From Gillisella taibaishanensis (lineage in GTDB: Bacteria; Pseudomonadota; Alphaproteobacteria; Rhizobiales; Rhizobiaceae), in NCBI RefSeq assembly GCF_001938985.1, contig NZ_MKIN01000028.1, positions 28,438 to 92,437 on the forward strand: a DNA stretch of 64,000 nucleotides. The letters are read 5' to 3'. The translations under genes were made by a program, and so were the position numbers. The notes beneath the pieces are model-generated. The model did not search any database and was not told the DNA's origin. It saw only the letters and a program-made list of their open reading frames with translations. Below are positions 43,140 through 52,082 of the stretch, one piece after another; positions within the stretch are counted from its first letter, which is position 1, and each line of letters begins with the position of its first letter.

Positions 43140-44704
43140 TTATTTGAAGCTGAGGTTGCCTCTGAACTCCATCGTCTCGAAGGAAACTGGGTTCCACTGG
43201 ACAGCCTTGCGGGCCGCATAGACATCATAGGGCTGGTAAAGAAGAACAGCCGGAGCTTCGTCTTCGAAGATATCGCGCAGGCGATTGAAGGCTGCCGAAC
43301 GTTCTTCACCATCCTTCAACTGCGCAACCTTGTCGCAAAGCTCGTTGAACTCTGCCGGTGCCTTCCAGCCCCAACGTTTCTGGATGCCGCGACCAGGGCC
43401 AAACTCGGAAACCATCGTCGTCAGACCATCGGTGAGCCACTGGCCATTCGACCAGTTGCGTATAAAGATGTCGGGATCCTTGGGTGTCGTGCCCGGAGCG
43501 TAGATCTTCGGCACCACGTTGATACCGACGGCCTTCCACATCTCGATCATCATCATCAGGGCTGGTACGGCATTGGCGTAGTAGTTGCCCATCGTGTGGT
43601 AGGTGACGAGGTGCCCTCATAGCCGCTTTCCTTCACCAGCCGCTTGGCCTCTTCGACATTGTACTCCATCGCCCTGCGGTTTGGATCGAAGCTTGCGCCG
43701 TAGTGCGGGAAGTTAAAACCGTTCGGGATGGATGCCTTGTTTTTCCACAAGGATTCGACCATCAGGGGACGGTTCACTGCCAGAGCGAAAGCGCGACGGA
43801 GCGTCTTGTTCTGGAAGATCGGCTGGTTCATGTTGAAGGTGAACATGTGGACGTTTTCGATCAGCGAGCCGCGCGTTTCGAGATCCGAGTAACCGTCCAC
43901 TAAGGCCATATCGTCCGGGGTCAGCGTCGTGATGATGTCGTATTCGCCGCTGATGAGGCCGGCGACGCGGGTCGCGGGTTCGGCAACGACCTGATAGGTG
44001 ATGGTCGAAGCGGCTGGCTTTTCGCCCCAGTAGCCATCGTTGGCTTCAAGTGTGACGTGATCGTTGGCGACGAGTTCCTTGAACTTGTAGGGACCGGTAC
44101 CGATAGGCTTATTGCCGAAGGCGACCGCGCCAAGGCTCTTGTAATATTCCTTCGGAACGATCGGGCCGAGCCAGGAACCGAGATATTTCTCGATGAGGTA
44201 TGACGGCGTCTTGGTACGCAGGACGACCGTATACTTGTCCTCGACAACAGGCTCATCCCAGTTGGGCGAGAAGTTGCGGCCATTCGGGACGGTCTTGATC
44301 GCCTCGTCGCCCCAGAGTCGCTCGGACGAGAAGGTGAATGCGACGTCCTCGGCAGTCATTTCGATGCCGTTGTGGAATTTGACGCCCTGACGGAGCTTGA
44401 AGCGGACCGACTTGTCGTCAATGCGCTCAAAACTTTCGGCGAGCGCTGGGACCAGCTTGATGCCGTTACCCTTGGCACCGTCCGCGAAATAGTCACGGCG
44501 GATCAGGCTGTCGAAAATCTGGTTGATAATGCGCGGCCCGGTATTGCTGATGCCATTGATCGGCTCCAGCGAACTCGGGAGCCCGTTGACCCCGATCTTG
44601 AGCGCCTTGCGGTCAGCTGCGAAGACGAATTTCATGCTTGTTGTCGATGCGAGCGCAGCAACGCCGGCACCGATAAGGAAACGTCTGCGATCAGTCTTTA
44701 CCAT
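43140..44704 (-). pseudogene. solute-binding protein of the acc-like ABC transporter (AccA-like), frameshifted
   Basis: A family-5 periplasmic binding protein of about 521 residues in two frames. The N-terminal part starts with a Tat signal (DRRRFLIGAGVAALAS) and includes GVKFHNGIEMTAEDVAFTF and GTGPYKFKELV. It runs in frame to GYEG. One base is missing in the G-run near 43614-43616, after which HLVTYHTMGNYYANA and the rest of lobe I continue to the stop at 43140. As written the protein would lose about 160 residues. AccA of Ti plasmids has the same size and imports agrocinopine and agrocin 84. This could be true inactivation or a base-calling error. Confidence 0.85.
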
Positions 44705-44761
44705 TGGCGCTCTCCCGGACTTAGAGAATTATATGGGCTGGTTGCTATTTGGCGGGGACAT

Positions 44762-45577
44762 CTAGCTCTGGTTCGCGATCACGAACTTTCTCCGAAGCTT
44801 TTCTGGCGCCGCGTCGATGATCGATCTTGTGCCGACATCGGTGATGATCACCCCGACGTCCTCGATCTTTGCCGTGACCGAAAGGCTCGATTTGGTGAAC
44901 TTCGAATGATCGGCGACGACGATCACCCGGCTCGAGACTTCGATCATGGCTTTTTGAACGCTCGCGTTCATTGGTGTCGACGTGCAGATCGTGCCGCGAT
45001 CAAGGTCGATCGAGCTCGCATTGAGGATCAGCTTGTCGGCATTGAACTGGCGGATGAAGCTTTCAGCCAGTGGGCCACGATAGGATCGGTTCGTGTCGGT
45101 AAATTCGCCGCCGACGGAATAAATGCTGTTTCCTTCCCCGCGGGAGAGCTCGGCGACGATATCAAGGCCGTTGGAAATCAGGGTCAGCCCCTTCCGGCCC
45201 GACAGGATCTTCGCGACTTCGAGCGCGGTTGTGCCTGCATCGAGAAATACTGCGTCGCCCTCAGCGATCATGCTTGCCGCCACGGCGGCGATTGCGGCCT
45301 TCTCGGCCTGACGGGAGATGGCGCGAGAAGCATAAGTTGTGTCCTGCCCAACCTGGTTGACGCTGACAGCACCACCATGCGTACGGCGAAGGACGCCAGC
45401 CTGTTCCAGTTCGTCGAGATCACGTCGCGCGGTCGCAATGGAAATTTGAAGACGTTCCGTGAGCGTGTTGATTGCCAGAAATTGCTCCTCGCGGAGCAGC
45501 TCTGCAATCTTCGCCTGGCGTTCTTGAGCAGGTGTATGCACAGAATCTCTCAATCTTTGATGATCTATTTCGATCAT
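44762..45577 (-). CDS. DeoR-family repressor (AccR-like) of the transporter operon
   Basis: A 271-residue repressor. The N-terminal helix-turn-helix reads RQAKIAELLREEQFLAINTL then ISIATARRDLDELEQAGVL. The effector domain contains VFLDAGTTALEVAK and a VVADHSKFTKSSL loop that binds a phosphorylated sugar in this family. It is the first gene of the acc-like operon, 57 bases before the binding-protein gene. AccR of Ti plasmids is also DeoR-like and responds to the arabinose-phosphate part of agrocinopine. The ATG at 45577 is chosen; a TTG at 45604 is possible. Confidence 0.88.
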   Translation of the reverse strand: MIEIDHQRLRDSVHTPAQERQAKIAELLREEQFLAINTLTERLQISIATARRDLDELEQAGVLRRTHGGAVSVNQVGQDTTYASRAISRQAEKAAIAAVAASMIAEGDAVFLDAGTTALEVAKILSGRKGLTLISNGLDIVAELSRGEGNSIYSVGGEFTDTNRSYRGPLAESFIRQFNADKLILNASSIDLDRGTICTSTPMNASVQKAMIEVSSRVIVVADHSKFTKSSLSVTAKIEDVGVIITDVGTRSIIDAAPEKLRRKFVIANQS

Positions 45578-45581
45578 TTTA

Positions 45582-45721
45582 TGAGCGATATCTATCGTTA
45601 TCAAATAACAGATTTACGACAATCACGTCGCTTCGCAGCATTTTGAAGGAGAATTTGAAGATGCTCATTTATATACAAGCGAAATCACGCGCTCGATTAA
45701 GATGGTGAGCGATATCGATCA
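45582..45721. promoter_or_regulatory. repeated candidate DeoR operator boxes
   Basis: TGAGCGATATCTATCG at 45582-45597 and TGAGCGATATCGATCA at 45706-45721 share 14 of 16 bases. They flank the upstream region of the DeoR gene, about 124 bases apart. Such spaced boxes are common for sugar-phosphate repressors that loop DNA. Confidence 0.55.
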
Positions 45722-45845
45722 CAAAAATCAAGCGGTAAGGCGCTCGTTGGCAGTGCCTGCGTGATCTCCTCATGACGCTACACTGCTGTAATGACTTTTC
45801 ATTCTAACGCGGGCAGGCTCGATAATTGAATTCGACGGTTGTCAT

Positions 45846-45935
45846 GGTAAGTCTGCTGGGGACGATTGCGCTGCTGCTATTCGGCCTCGCGCTCGTCAAA
45901 GATGGAGCATCGCGCGCGCTGGGCGGACGTGGATG
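45846..45935 (+). pseudogene. Na/Pi-cotransporter N-terminal scrap
   Basis: An ATG opens 29 codons reading VSLLGTIALLLFGLALVKDG, the usual first helix of NptA/YjbB sodium-phosphate cotransporters, then stops. The rest of the roughly 550-residue gene is absent. It abuts the epoxide-hydrolase relic on the other strand. Confidence 0.5.
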
Positions 45936-46150
45936 AACTGGGTGTCCACGCCGTCGATGGTCGTAATGAATTCCGGCAGTGCGTTCAGTTCCTGCTCGAC
46001 CTTGCGCCAGTCATAGTGGGTTCCCCAGTACCGAACCAGCTTCTGGACCCGTTCGAGTTGGCTACCTTGTGAGATGTCTCCGACAGTCTCCTTGTCCGGC
46101 CAACGTGTGTCGGTGATATGGCGACGCTGCTCGTCGTATACGCACATATG
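45915..46150 (-). pseudogene. epoxide-hydrolase N-terminal domain relic
   Basis: The minus strand encodes TRWPDKETVGDISQGSQLER, LVRYWGTHYDWRKVEQELNA and EFITTIDGVDTQFIHVR, the EHN domain that starts epoxide hydrolases. The normal beginning is missing and the frame leaves homology after IHVR. The catalytic alpha/beta-hydrolase domain is gone. It joins the Na/Pi scrap near 45920, so both were cut at one deletion point. Confidence 0.7.
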
Positions 46151-46341
46151 AGGCTAGGTGCTCTCATGTTCCGTTTTCAAGTTGCTCCGCCATCGCGTCT
46201 CATGGCGACTGCCGTGAAACTTGAGCTCCTCGGATATTGCGCTTATACTGGTGAATGTAACGATTCAAACAGGATAGCCGACGATGGATTTTAACCCGCT
46301 CGCAACGCCACTTTGCCTTGCCATACGGGAAAACCTTGTCC

Positions 46342-47934
46342 ATGCCTTCCATTACTCTTTCCAACCTGTCCTGGTCCACGCCTGACGGGCGGCCGCTTTT
46401 TTCCAATCTGAATATTGTCTTCGGTCCTGAACGCGCTGGACTTGTTGGTCGCAACGGCATCGGCAAGACGACGCTTCTGAAGCTGATTTCAGGTGAATTG
46501 TCGCCGTCATCGGGATCCGTCTCTGCGCCATCAGGTATCCATGTCCTGCGCCAAAGTGTGCAGGTGAGCGAGGAGGAGACGGTTGCCGATCTCTTCGGCG
46601 CGCGGCATGCACTGGTCCTGCTCGCGCGGGCTCAGGCGGGCAGCGCAATGCTAGAGGAACTGGCCGACATCGACTGGATGCTTGAGGCGACTATCGAGGC
46701 GGCACTGGCGCGTTTCGGACTGTCCATGCCCTTGACCACGTCGCTTGCAAAGCTCTCGGGTGGGCAGCGCACCCGCGCGGCGCTTGCTGCTCAAGTCTAT
46801 CGTGCGCCTGAGTTCCTGATCCTCGACGAACCGACAAACAACCTCGATTCCGACGGCCGGACTGCGGTGATCGAGCTTCTGAACGGCTGGCGGCAGGGCG
46901 CGATCATTGTCAGCCATGATCGCGAATTGCTGGAAACGGTGGACAGCATCGCCGAACTCACATCCTTTGGTATTGGCCGCTATGGCGGCAATTGGAGCCA
47001 TTACCGCGAACGCAAGGCGCTGGAGCTTGTAGGAGCCCGGCATGATCTGGTCGAGGCGGAGAAGCACCTTGGGGCAGTGGAGCGAAAGGCGCAGGAGACG
47101 GCAGAGAGGCAGGCACGTCGCGATGGCGCAGGCAAGAAGAAGGCCGCAGAGGGGGGAATGCCGAGGATCTCAGCCGGGGGGCGCGCCATGCGTGCCGAGC
47201 AGACAGGCGGCGACAATGCCGCCACCGCACGTCGAGTAACGGGGGAGGCCAGGGCAGATGTGGTTGAGGCTCGGCGGCGTATCGAGGTTCTCGAACCATT
47301 CACGCTTTCCCTGCCGTCCACCGGCCTGGTGGCATCTAGAACAGTTCTGCGGCTGGAAGAGGTAACCGCAGGTTATGGACGCGATGCGCCGGTCCTGTCC
47401 GATCTGTCGCTTGCAATCACCGGCCCGGAGCGGATCGCGGTGGCAGGGCCGAACGGATCGGGTAAGACAACGCTGCTTTCCGTCATCACCGGATCTCTCG
47501 CGCCATTTTCTGGATCAGTTCGGGTTGAGGTTGCATACGCGTTCCTCGACCAGAAGGTCAGCCTGCTACGACCGGAGCTTTCTATCCGGGACAATTTCAT
47601 GCGTCTCAATCCTGGATCCGGTGAGAATGCCTGTCGGGCCGCTCTTGCCCGTTTTCTGTTTCGCGGCGATGCCGGTTTGCAGGAGGTACGGCATTTGTCG
47701 GGCGGCCAGATGCTGCGCGCTGGTCTTGCCTGCGTCCTCGGCAACCAAAATCCGGCGCAGCTACTCATTCTCGACGAACCGACCAATCACCTCGATCTCG
47801 ATTCCACCGCGATTGTGGAGGCCGGGCTGAGAGCCTATGACGGCGCAATGCTGGTCGTCAGCCATGACGAGGCATTTCTGGAGGGTATCGGTGTAACCCG
47901 GCGGTTTGAGCTTGGCCGACGAAGCCGGACATGA
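46342..47934 (+). CDS. ABC-F family ATPase
   Basis: A 530-residue soluble protein with two ABC cassettes and no membrane segments, as in ABC-F proteins that act on ribosomes. Cassette 1: GRNGIGKTT, LSGGQRTRAALA, LILDEPTNNLD, IIVSHDREL. Cassette 2: GPNGSGKTT, LSGGQMLRAGLA, LILDEPTNHLD, LVVSHDEAF. A charged linker (residues 220-310) joins them. Members protect against stalls or ribosome-targeting antibiotics; which applies here is unknown. The start at 46342 gives the conventional N-terminus. Confidence 0.92.
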   Translation: MPSITLSNLSWSTPDGRPLFSNLNIVFGPERAGLVGRNGIGKTTLLKLISGELSPSSGSVSAPSGIHVLRQSVQVSEEETVADLFGARHALVLLARAQAGSAMLEELADIDWMLEATIEAALARFGLSMPLTTSLAKLSGGQRTRAALAAQVYRAPEFLILDEPTNNLDSDGRTAVIELLNGWRQGAIIVSHDRELLETVDSIAELTSFGIGRYGGNWSHYRERKALELVGARHDLVEAEKHLGAVERKAQETAERQARRDGAGKKKAAEGGMPRISAGGRAMRAEQTGGDNAATARRVTGEARADVVEARRRIEVLEPFTLSLPSTGLVASRTVLRLEEVTAGYGRDAPVLSDLSLAITGPERIAVAGPNGSGKTTLLSVITGSLAPFSGSVRVEVAYAFLDQKVSLLRPELSIRDNFMRLNPGSGENACRAALARFLFRGDAGLQEVRHLSGGQMLRAGLACVLGNQNPAQLLILDEPTNHLDLDSTAIVEAGLRAYDGAMLVVSHDEAFLEGIGVTRRFELGRRSRT

Positions 47935-47936
47935 GA

Positions 47937-47963
47937 AAGGCCGCGCTTTTCAGGCGCGGCCTT
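47937..47963. terminator. bidirectional terminator between ABC-F and hydrolase genes
   Basis: AAGGCCGCGC (47937-47946) pairs with GCGCGGCCTT (47954-47963) with loop TTTTCAG. It lies between the ends of two convergent genes and can serve both. Confidence 0.8.
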
Positions 47964-47987
47964 CCGGATTCGAAAGGTTGCAAGTCT

Positions 47988-48746
47988 CTATCGGGAGAGA
48001 GCCTTCGCAGCCTTCTCGATGACGTCGGCGACCTTTTCCGGCTGGGAGGCGAAGACAGCGTGGCTTGCCGCGATCTCGCTCACGTCGCTGTTGGCACGCT
48101 TCGCCATGTCCCGTTCGAGATCGGGATTGATCGACCGGTCATGGGTGGCAACGATGGACCAGCTCTTCTTTGTCTTCCAGGCGGGATCCGTAATCTTTGC
48201 CGCAAAGGCTTGCTTGGCGGCAAAGACTTGCGACCTCGCCATAAAGTCGGCTTCCTCTTTCGGAAGGTCGCCGGCGAAGTCGTTCGCGAAGGCGGCCGGG
48301 TCCAGATAGAGATATTTCCCATCCTTGGTCTCTCGGATGTCCATGCTGCCGGCGGGCTTGGAGCTCGCCAGATCTAACAGGCTTTCACCCGCTTGAGGCT
48401 GAAATGCCGCGACATAGACGAGGCCTGCGACATGAGGATTATTGCCTGCCTCGGTGATGACCATCCCGCCATAGCTATGGCTGACCAGAAGTGATGGGCC
48501 ATCCTGCAGGTCGATGACGCGATTGGTGGCAGCAACATCATCGGCCAGCGAGGTGATCGGCTCCTGCACGATGGTGACTGTATATCCCCGGCCTTCGAGG
48601 ATCTCGGTTGCCTTGCGCCAGCCGGAGCCATCGGCCAGGGCGCCATGCACGATGACGATATTCTTCACCTCCGCGGCCTGCGCGGCGAAGGCGATGGTGC
48701 TGGTGGCGAAGGCGATCGCTGCCAGGGAAATAAGACGGCGGTTCAT
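47988..48746 (-). CDS. secreted alpha/beta hydrolase
   Basis: A 252-residue periplasmic hydrolase. A signal peptide covers residues 1-24 (AAIAFATSTIAFAAQA, then AE). IVIVHGALADGSGW holds the oxyanion region, LLVSHSYGGMVITEA the nucleophilic Ser, and ASHAVFASQPEKVADVI the likely His. This group cleaves esters or amides of unknown nature. The same family is present as a relic at 26.4 kb. It is preceded on the same strand by the DipZ-like gene, 36 bases away. Confidence 0.88.
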   Translation of the reverse strand: MNRRLISLAAIAFATSTIAFAAQAAEVKNIVIVHGALADGSGWRKATEILEGRGYTVTIVQEPITSLADDVAATNRVIDLQDGPSLLVSHSYGGMVITEAGNNPHVAGLVYVAAFQPQAGESLLDLASSKPAGSMDIRETKDGKYLYLDPAAFANDFAGDLPKEEADFMARSQVFAAKQAFAAKITDPAWKTKKSWSIVATHDRSINPDLERDMAKRANSDVSEIAASHAVFASQPEKVADVIEKAAKALSR

Positions 48747-48782
48747 GTCATGCTCCTACTGGGATGTTAGGGGGCTAAGGTT

Positions 48783-50555
48783 TCAGCCGAAGGTGAAGGC
48801 GTAGGCCTGCACACCCGGGTCGAGAAAGAGTATGGTAAAGGTCTTTTCTTCGACGCCGCCCGACTGGCGGACGAGCTGGTAGAGCCGGGTGGAGGTGACC
48901 GTGCCGTTACCGTCGGCGTCGGTATCCGCCCCGTGATCGGCGCCGGGCGCATGGCCGTCGATTATCACCTGAAAGCGGATCGGCTTTCCCGAACCATCTG
49001 GCCCTAACACTAGATGCAGGTCTCGGGCGCTGAACCGGTAGGTTATGCCGCCGTCGCTCTTGTCGAGGGTGGCTGCCTCTGCACCGACAGTCCAGCTGCC
49101 GGAGAACCCCCATTCGTTGAGGCCGAGCTTGTTGATCGAATAGGTGCGTGACGTATCGGCGCGCAGGCTTTCTTTCGAGGCAAAGCCGGTGGCCTGCCGG
49201 TAGCCGATATAGGTCTCGCCGGAGCGGATGTCCTTCAGGTCAGCACTGGCTTCGGCTCCCTTCGCCTCAGGCTTTACGGGCGCGCTGGTGGCGGCGTCGC
49301 TGCCGGCTTCACGCAGGAGATCCTGTACCGCCTGCTCGGTCCGGCCATAGTTGCCTTCGCCGAAATGGTGGTAGCGGACATTGCCCTTCGCATCGATCAG
49401 ATAACTGGCTGGCCAGTAGCTGTTGTTGAAGGCACGCCAGATCTTGTAATCGTTATCGATGGCGACGGGATATCCAATCTTAAAGTCGCCGATCGCCTTC
49501 TTGACGTTGTCGATCTTCTTTTCGAAGGCAAATTCCGGGGCGTGTACGCCGATGACGACCAGCCCCTGATCCTTGTATTTTTCGGCCCAGGCACGGACAT
49601 AGGGAATTGTGCGGATGCAGTTGATGCAGGAATAGGTCCAGAAATCGACGAGCACGACTTTGCCCTTCAGAGCTTCAGCGGAGAGCGGAGGGGAGTTCAG
49701 CCAATCCACGGCGCCCGCCAGCGAAGGTGCGGTACCTTCGACGGGAAGGTCGGCACGGAATGGCTTGCCATTGCCGGTGGGTATGGAATGGTCGGCGTTT
49801 GCCACCTCCTTCATGCCGCTTTCGCTTGGCTGGGTATGGAGACGATCGACAACCGCCTGTTCGAACGATGATGTGCTGGCGTAGGAAAACCGGGCGAGGA
49901 AGCCAGTGTCGAGGCCGAGCGCGATGACGCCGACACCTGCGATGACCGCCGCTCCGAGGACTTGGCGAATGCGTTCGCCGAAACCCAGCGACCGCTTCAA
50001 GGCGGCGAAAATCCTGCCACCTGCAAAAAGAGCAAGGGCAAGCGAGGTCGCGGCCCCTGCAGCATAGGCGCCAAGGAGGACCGTTGTTTCAAAATTGGCT
50101 CCCTGCAAGGCGGCGCCAGTCAGCACGAGGCCGAGGATTGGCCCGGCGCATGGGGCCCAGAGAAGGCCGGTGGCAATGCCGAGAAGAAGAGACCCCGCGA
50201 CGGAGGGAACCTTGTCCGGCTTGCCGGCTGCATTCATCAGGCGATTGCCCAGCCCGACCACGGGCTGGCTCAGGGTCGTGGCGATGCGGGGAGAGAGCAG
50301 GCCGAGGCCGAACAATGCAAGGAGTAGCAGTGCGGCAAGCCGTCCGAATGCATTGGCCTCGATGGCCCAGCCGCCGCCGATCGCAGCCAATGTGGCGGCG
50401 AGCGAAAATGTGGCCGCCATGCCCGCCAGCATGGGCAGAGTGCTGCGCAGGAACGGCTGTTCTGCGCGGGCGAAGATAAACGGAAGGATCGGCAGGATAC
50501 AGGGGCTCAGGATGGTGAGCGCCCCCCCGAGATAGGCAATGACGAGAAGCGTCAT
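48783..50555 (-). CDS. DipZ-like protein: CcdA transmembrane domain fused to thioredoxin
   Basis: A 590-residue inner-membrane redox protein. Residues 1-240 are a CcdA-type six-helix module with LSPCILPILPF and LLWAPCAGPILG carrying the two redox cysteines. Residues 270-410 are a TlpA/thioredoxin domain with FWTYSCINCIRTIPYVRAW (CxxC). Residues 420-590 form a beta-rich domain. It should carry electrons from the cytoplasm to periplasmic thiols, as in DipZ and DsbD. The start at 50555 has AGAGGAC upstream; a longer open frame to 51002 runs through the divergent region. The secreted hydrolase follows. Confidence 0.9.
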   Translation of the reverse strand: MTLLVIAYLGGALTILSPCILPILPFIFARAEQPFLRSTLPMLAGMAATFSLAATLAAIGGGWAIEANAFGRLAALLLLALFGLGLLSPRIATTLSQPVVGLGNRLMNAAGKPDKVPSVAGSLLLGIATGLLWAPCAGPILGLVLTGAALQGANFETTVLLGAYAAGAATSLALALFAGGRIFAALKRSLGFGERIRQVLGAAVIAGVGVIALGLDTGFLARFSYASTSSFEQAVVDRLHTQPSESGMKEVANADHSIPTGNGKPFRADLPVEGTAPSLAGAVDWLNSPPLSAEALKGKVVLVDFWTYSCINCIRTIPYVRAWAEKYKDQGLVVIGVHAPEFAFEKKIDNVKKAIGDFKIGYPVAIDNDYKIWRAFNNSYWPASYLIDAKGNVRYHHFGEGNYGRTEQAVQDLLREAGSDAATSAPVKPEAKGAEASADLKDIRSGETYIGYRQATGFASKESLRADTSRTYSINKLGLNEWGFSGSWTVGAEAATLDKSDGGITYRFSARDLHLVLGPDGSGKPIRFQVIIDGHAPGADHGADTDADGNGTVTSTRLYQLVRQSGGVEEKTFTILFLDPGVQAYAFTFG

Positions 50556-50900
50556 GATCTTGTCCTCTGAAGCCCTTGGTGGATCTTGGCGCCGCCGACA
50601 TGGGCGTGATCGGCAACTACGCCAATCTGGTCGCTGGCAAGTATCGCGGGTGTGTCCGATTTCAGGGAGAAATGTATCGGAGTGTAGGAGACGCCACGCC
50701 GCTACAGCGGGAAACAATCGGAAGGGTGGGGCCGGCCATCCGGCCGTTTTTCGCGCAGGCGAGGCGACCGCTTTGTATCGAACTGTATCTCGGTAGCCTG
50801 CGGTTACAGTCCAATGCAATTGCGTGAGGAGCGGGACACATCGGCGATACATGCAGGCCGCTTTTTTGGGATCGTAATCAACACGGACCGGAGAAAACCA
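50556..50900. other. divergent intergenic region
   Basis: This gap lies between the DipZ-like gene (leftward) and the Tat-exported hydrolase (rightward). Frames on both strands are open but lack family content. Promoters for both directions must be here; no clear consensus was found. Confidence 0.4.
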
Positions 50901-51959
50901 ATGACCGATATGTTTCAGCTTCAACGCCGCCGCTTCTTTGGCCTGGCAGCCATGACCGTCGCGGCCGTCGAGCTCGGCGCCACGTCGCTGGCCAATGCCC
51001 AATCCGCCACAGCCGCTGCCGGGTCATCAGGCCATCAGCAAGGCAGGCCGGGCGGGCATACGAAATTTGCTGCCCTGAAACAGGTCGATGCCGGTGTTCT
51101 CAATATCGGATATGCCGAGGACGGCCCGGCAAATGGTCCCGTCGTCCTGCTTCTGCATGGATGGCCATATGATATCTACAGCTATGTCGATGTTGCGCCG
51201 ATCCTTGCCGGTGCCGGGTATCGGGTCATCATTCCCTATCTGCGCGGTTATGGCACGACACGGTTTCTCTCTTCCGAAACGCCGCGTAATGGCCAGCAGG
51301 CTGCACTTGCGGTCGACATGATTGCGCTGATGGACGCACTCAAGATCGAGACGGCGATCGTTGCCGGTTATGACTGGGGTGCGCGTACGGCAGATATCAT
51401 GGCCGTGCTCTGGCCGCAGCGCTTCAAGGGGCTGGTATCCGTCAGCGGCTATCTGATCGGCAGCCAAGACGCCAATCGCGCACCGCTTGCACCCAAGGCT
51501 GAACTTGCCTGGTGGTATCAGTTCTATTTTGCCACCGAACGCGGCCGCGCCGGTTACGCCGCGCATACCCATGATTTTGCTCGGCTCATCTGGCAAACGG
51601 CGTCACCGACCTGGAAATTCGATGACGAGACCTTCAACCGCTCGGCCCAAGCATTCGACAATCCCGACCATGTCGATATCACTATCCACAACTATCGATG
51701 GAGGCTCGGACTGGTTGAGGGCGAAGCGAAATACGATGCCTATGAAGCGTGTCTCGCCAAGGCACCCGTCGTGACCATTCCGACGATCACTATGGAGGGT
51801 GACGCCAACGGTGCGCCGCATCCCGATCCGTCTGCTTATGCGGCCAGGTTTTCGGGGCGTTACGAGCATCGCACGATCGGCGGCGGCATCGGCCACAACC
51901 TGCCGCAGGAAGCACCGGCGGAATTCGCTCGGGCCGTACTCGACGTCGCGAATTTTTAG
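50901..51959 (+). CDS. Tat-exported alpha/beta hydrolase, epoxide-hydrolase/dehalogenase type
   Basis: A 352-residue hydrolase. The N-terminus has a twin-arginine signal (QRRRFFGLAAMTVAA, then a cleavable SLANAQ). HGWPYDIYS is the oxyanion loop, VAGYDWGARTAD has an Asp nucleophile as in epoxide hydrolases and haloalkane dehalogenases, and GGGIGHNLPQEAP supplies the His. It acts in the periplasm on an unknown epoxide, halide or ester. It is followed by a two-component system gene pair on the same strand. Confidence 0.88.
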   Translation: MTDMFQLQRRRFFGLAAMTVAAVELGATSLANAQSATAAAGSSGHQQGRPGGHTKFAALKQVDAGVLNIGYAEDGPANGPVVLLLHGWPYDIYSYVDVAPILAGAGYRVIIPYLRGYGTTRFLSSETPRNGQQAALAVDMIALMDALKIETAIVAGYDWGARTADIMAVLWPQRFKGLVSVSGYLIGSQDANRAPLAPKAELAWWYQFYFATERGRAGYAAHTHDFARLIWQTASPTWKFDDETFNRSAQAFDNPDHVDITIHNYRWRLGLVEGEAKYDAYEACLAKAPVVTIPTITMEGDANGAPHPDPSAYAARFSGRYEHRTIGGGIGHNLPQEAPAEFARAVLDVANF

Positions 51960-52082
51960 CCGCGACGAATTTCCGGATGCAACAGGTCGCGACGCGGCAT
52001 TTCCCGGCTTCGCGGCGGCCGCATCCAAGGCTAAATAACAATGCCTCGACACGCAAAACATACAGAGGATGCGAGAACCCAG

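Noticed and set aside
43605..43625. programmed ribosomal frameshifting in the binding-protein gene
   Set aside because: There is no typical slippery heptamer plus downstream structure, and binding proteins are not known to use it; mutation or base-calling error is simpler.
44372..45646. 424-codon open frame on the plus strand
   Set aside because: It lies opposite the acc-like binding-protein and DeoR genes, which both carry clear motifs; the frame is an antisense shadow.
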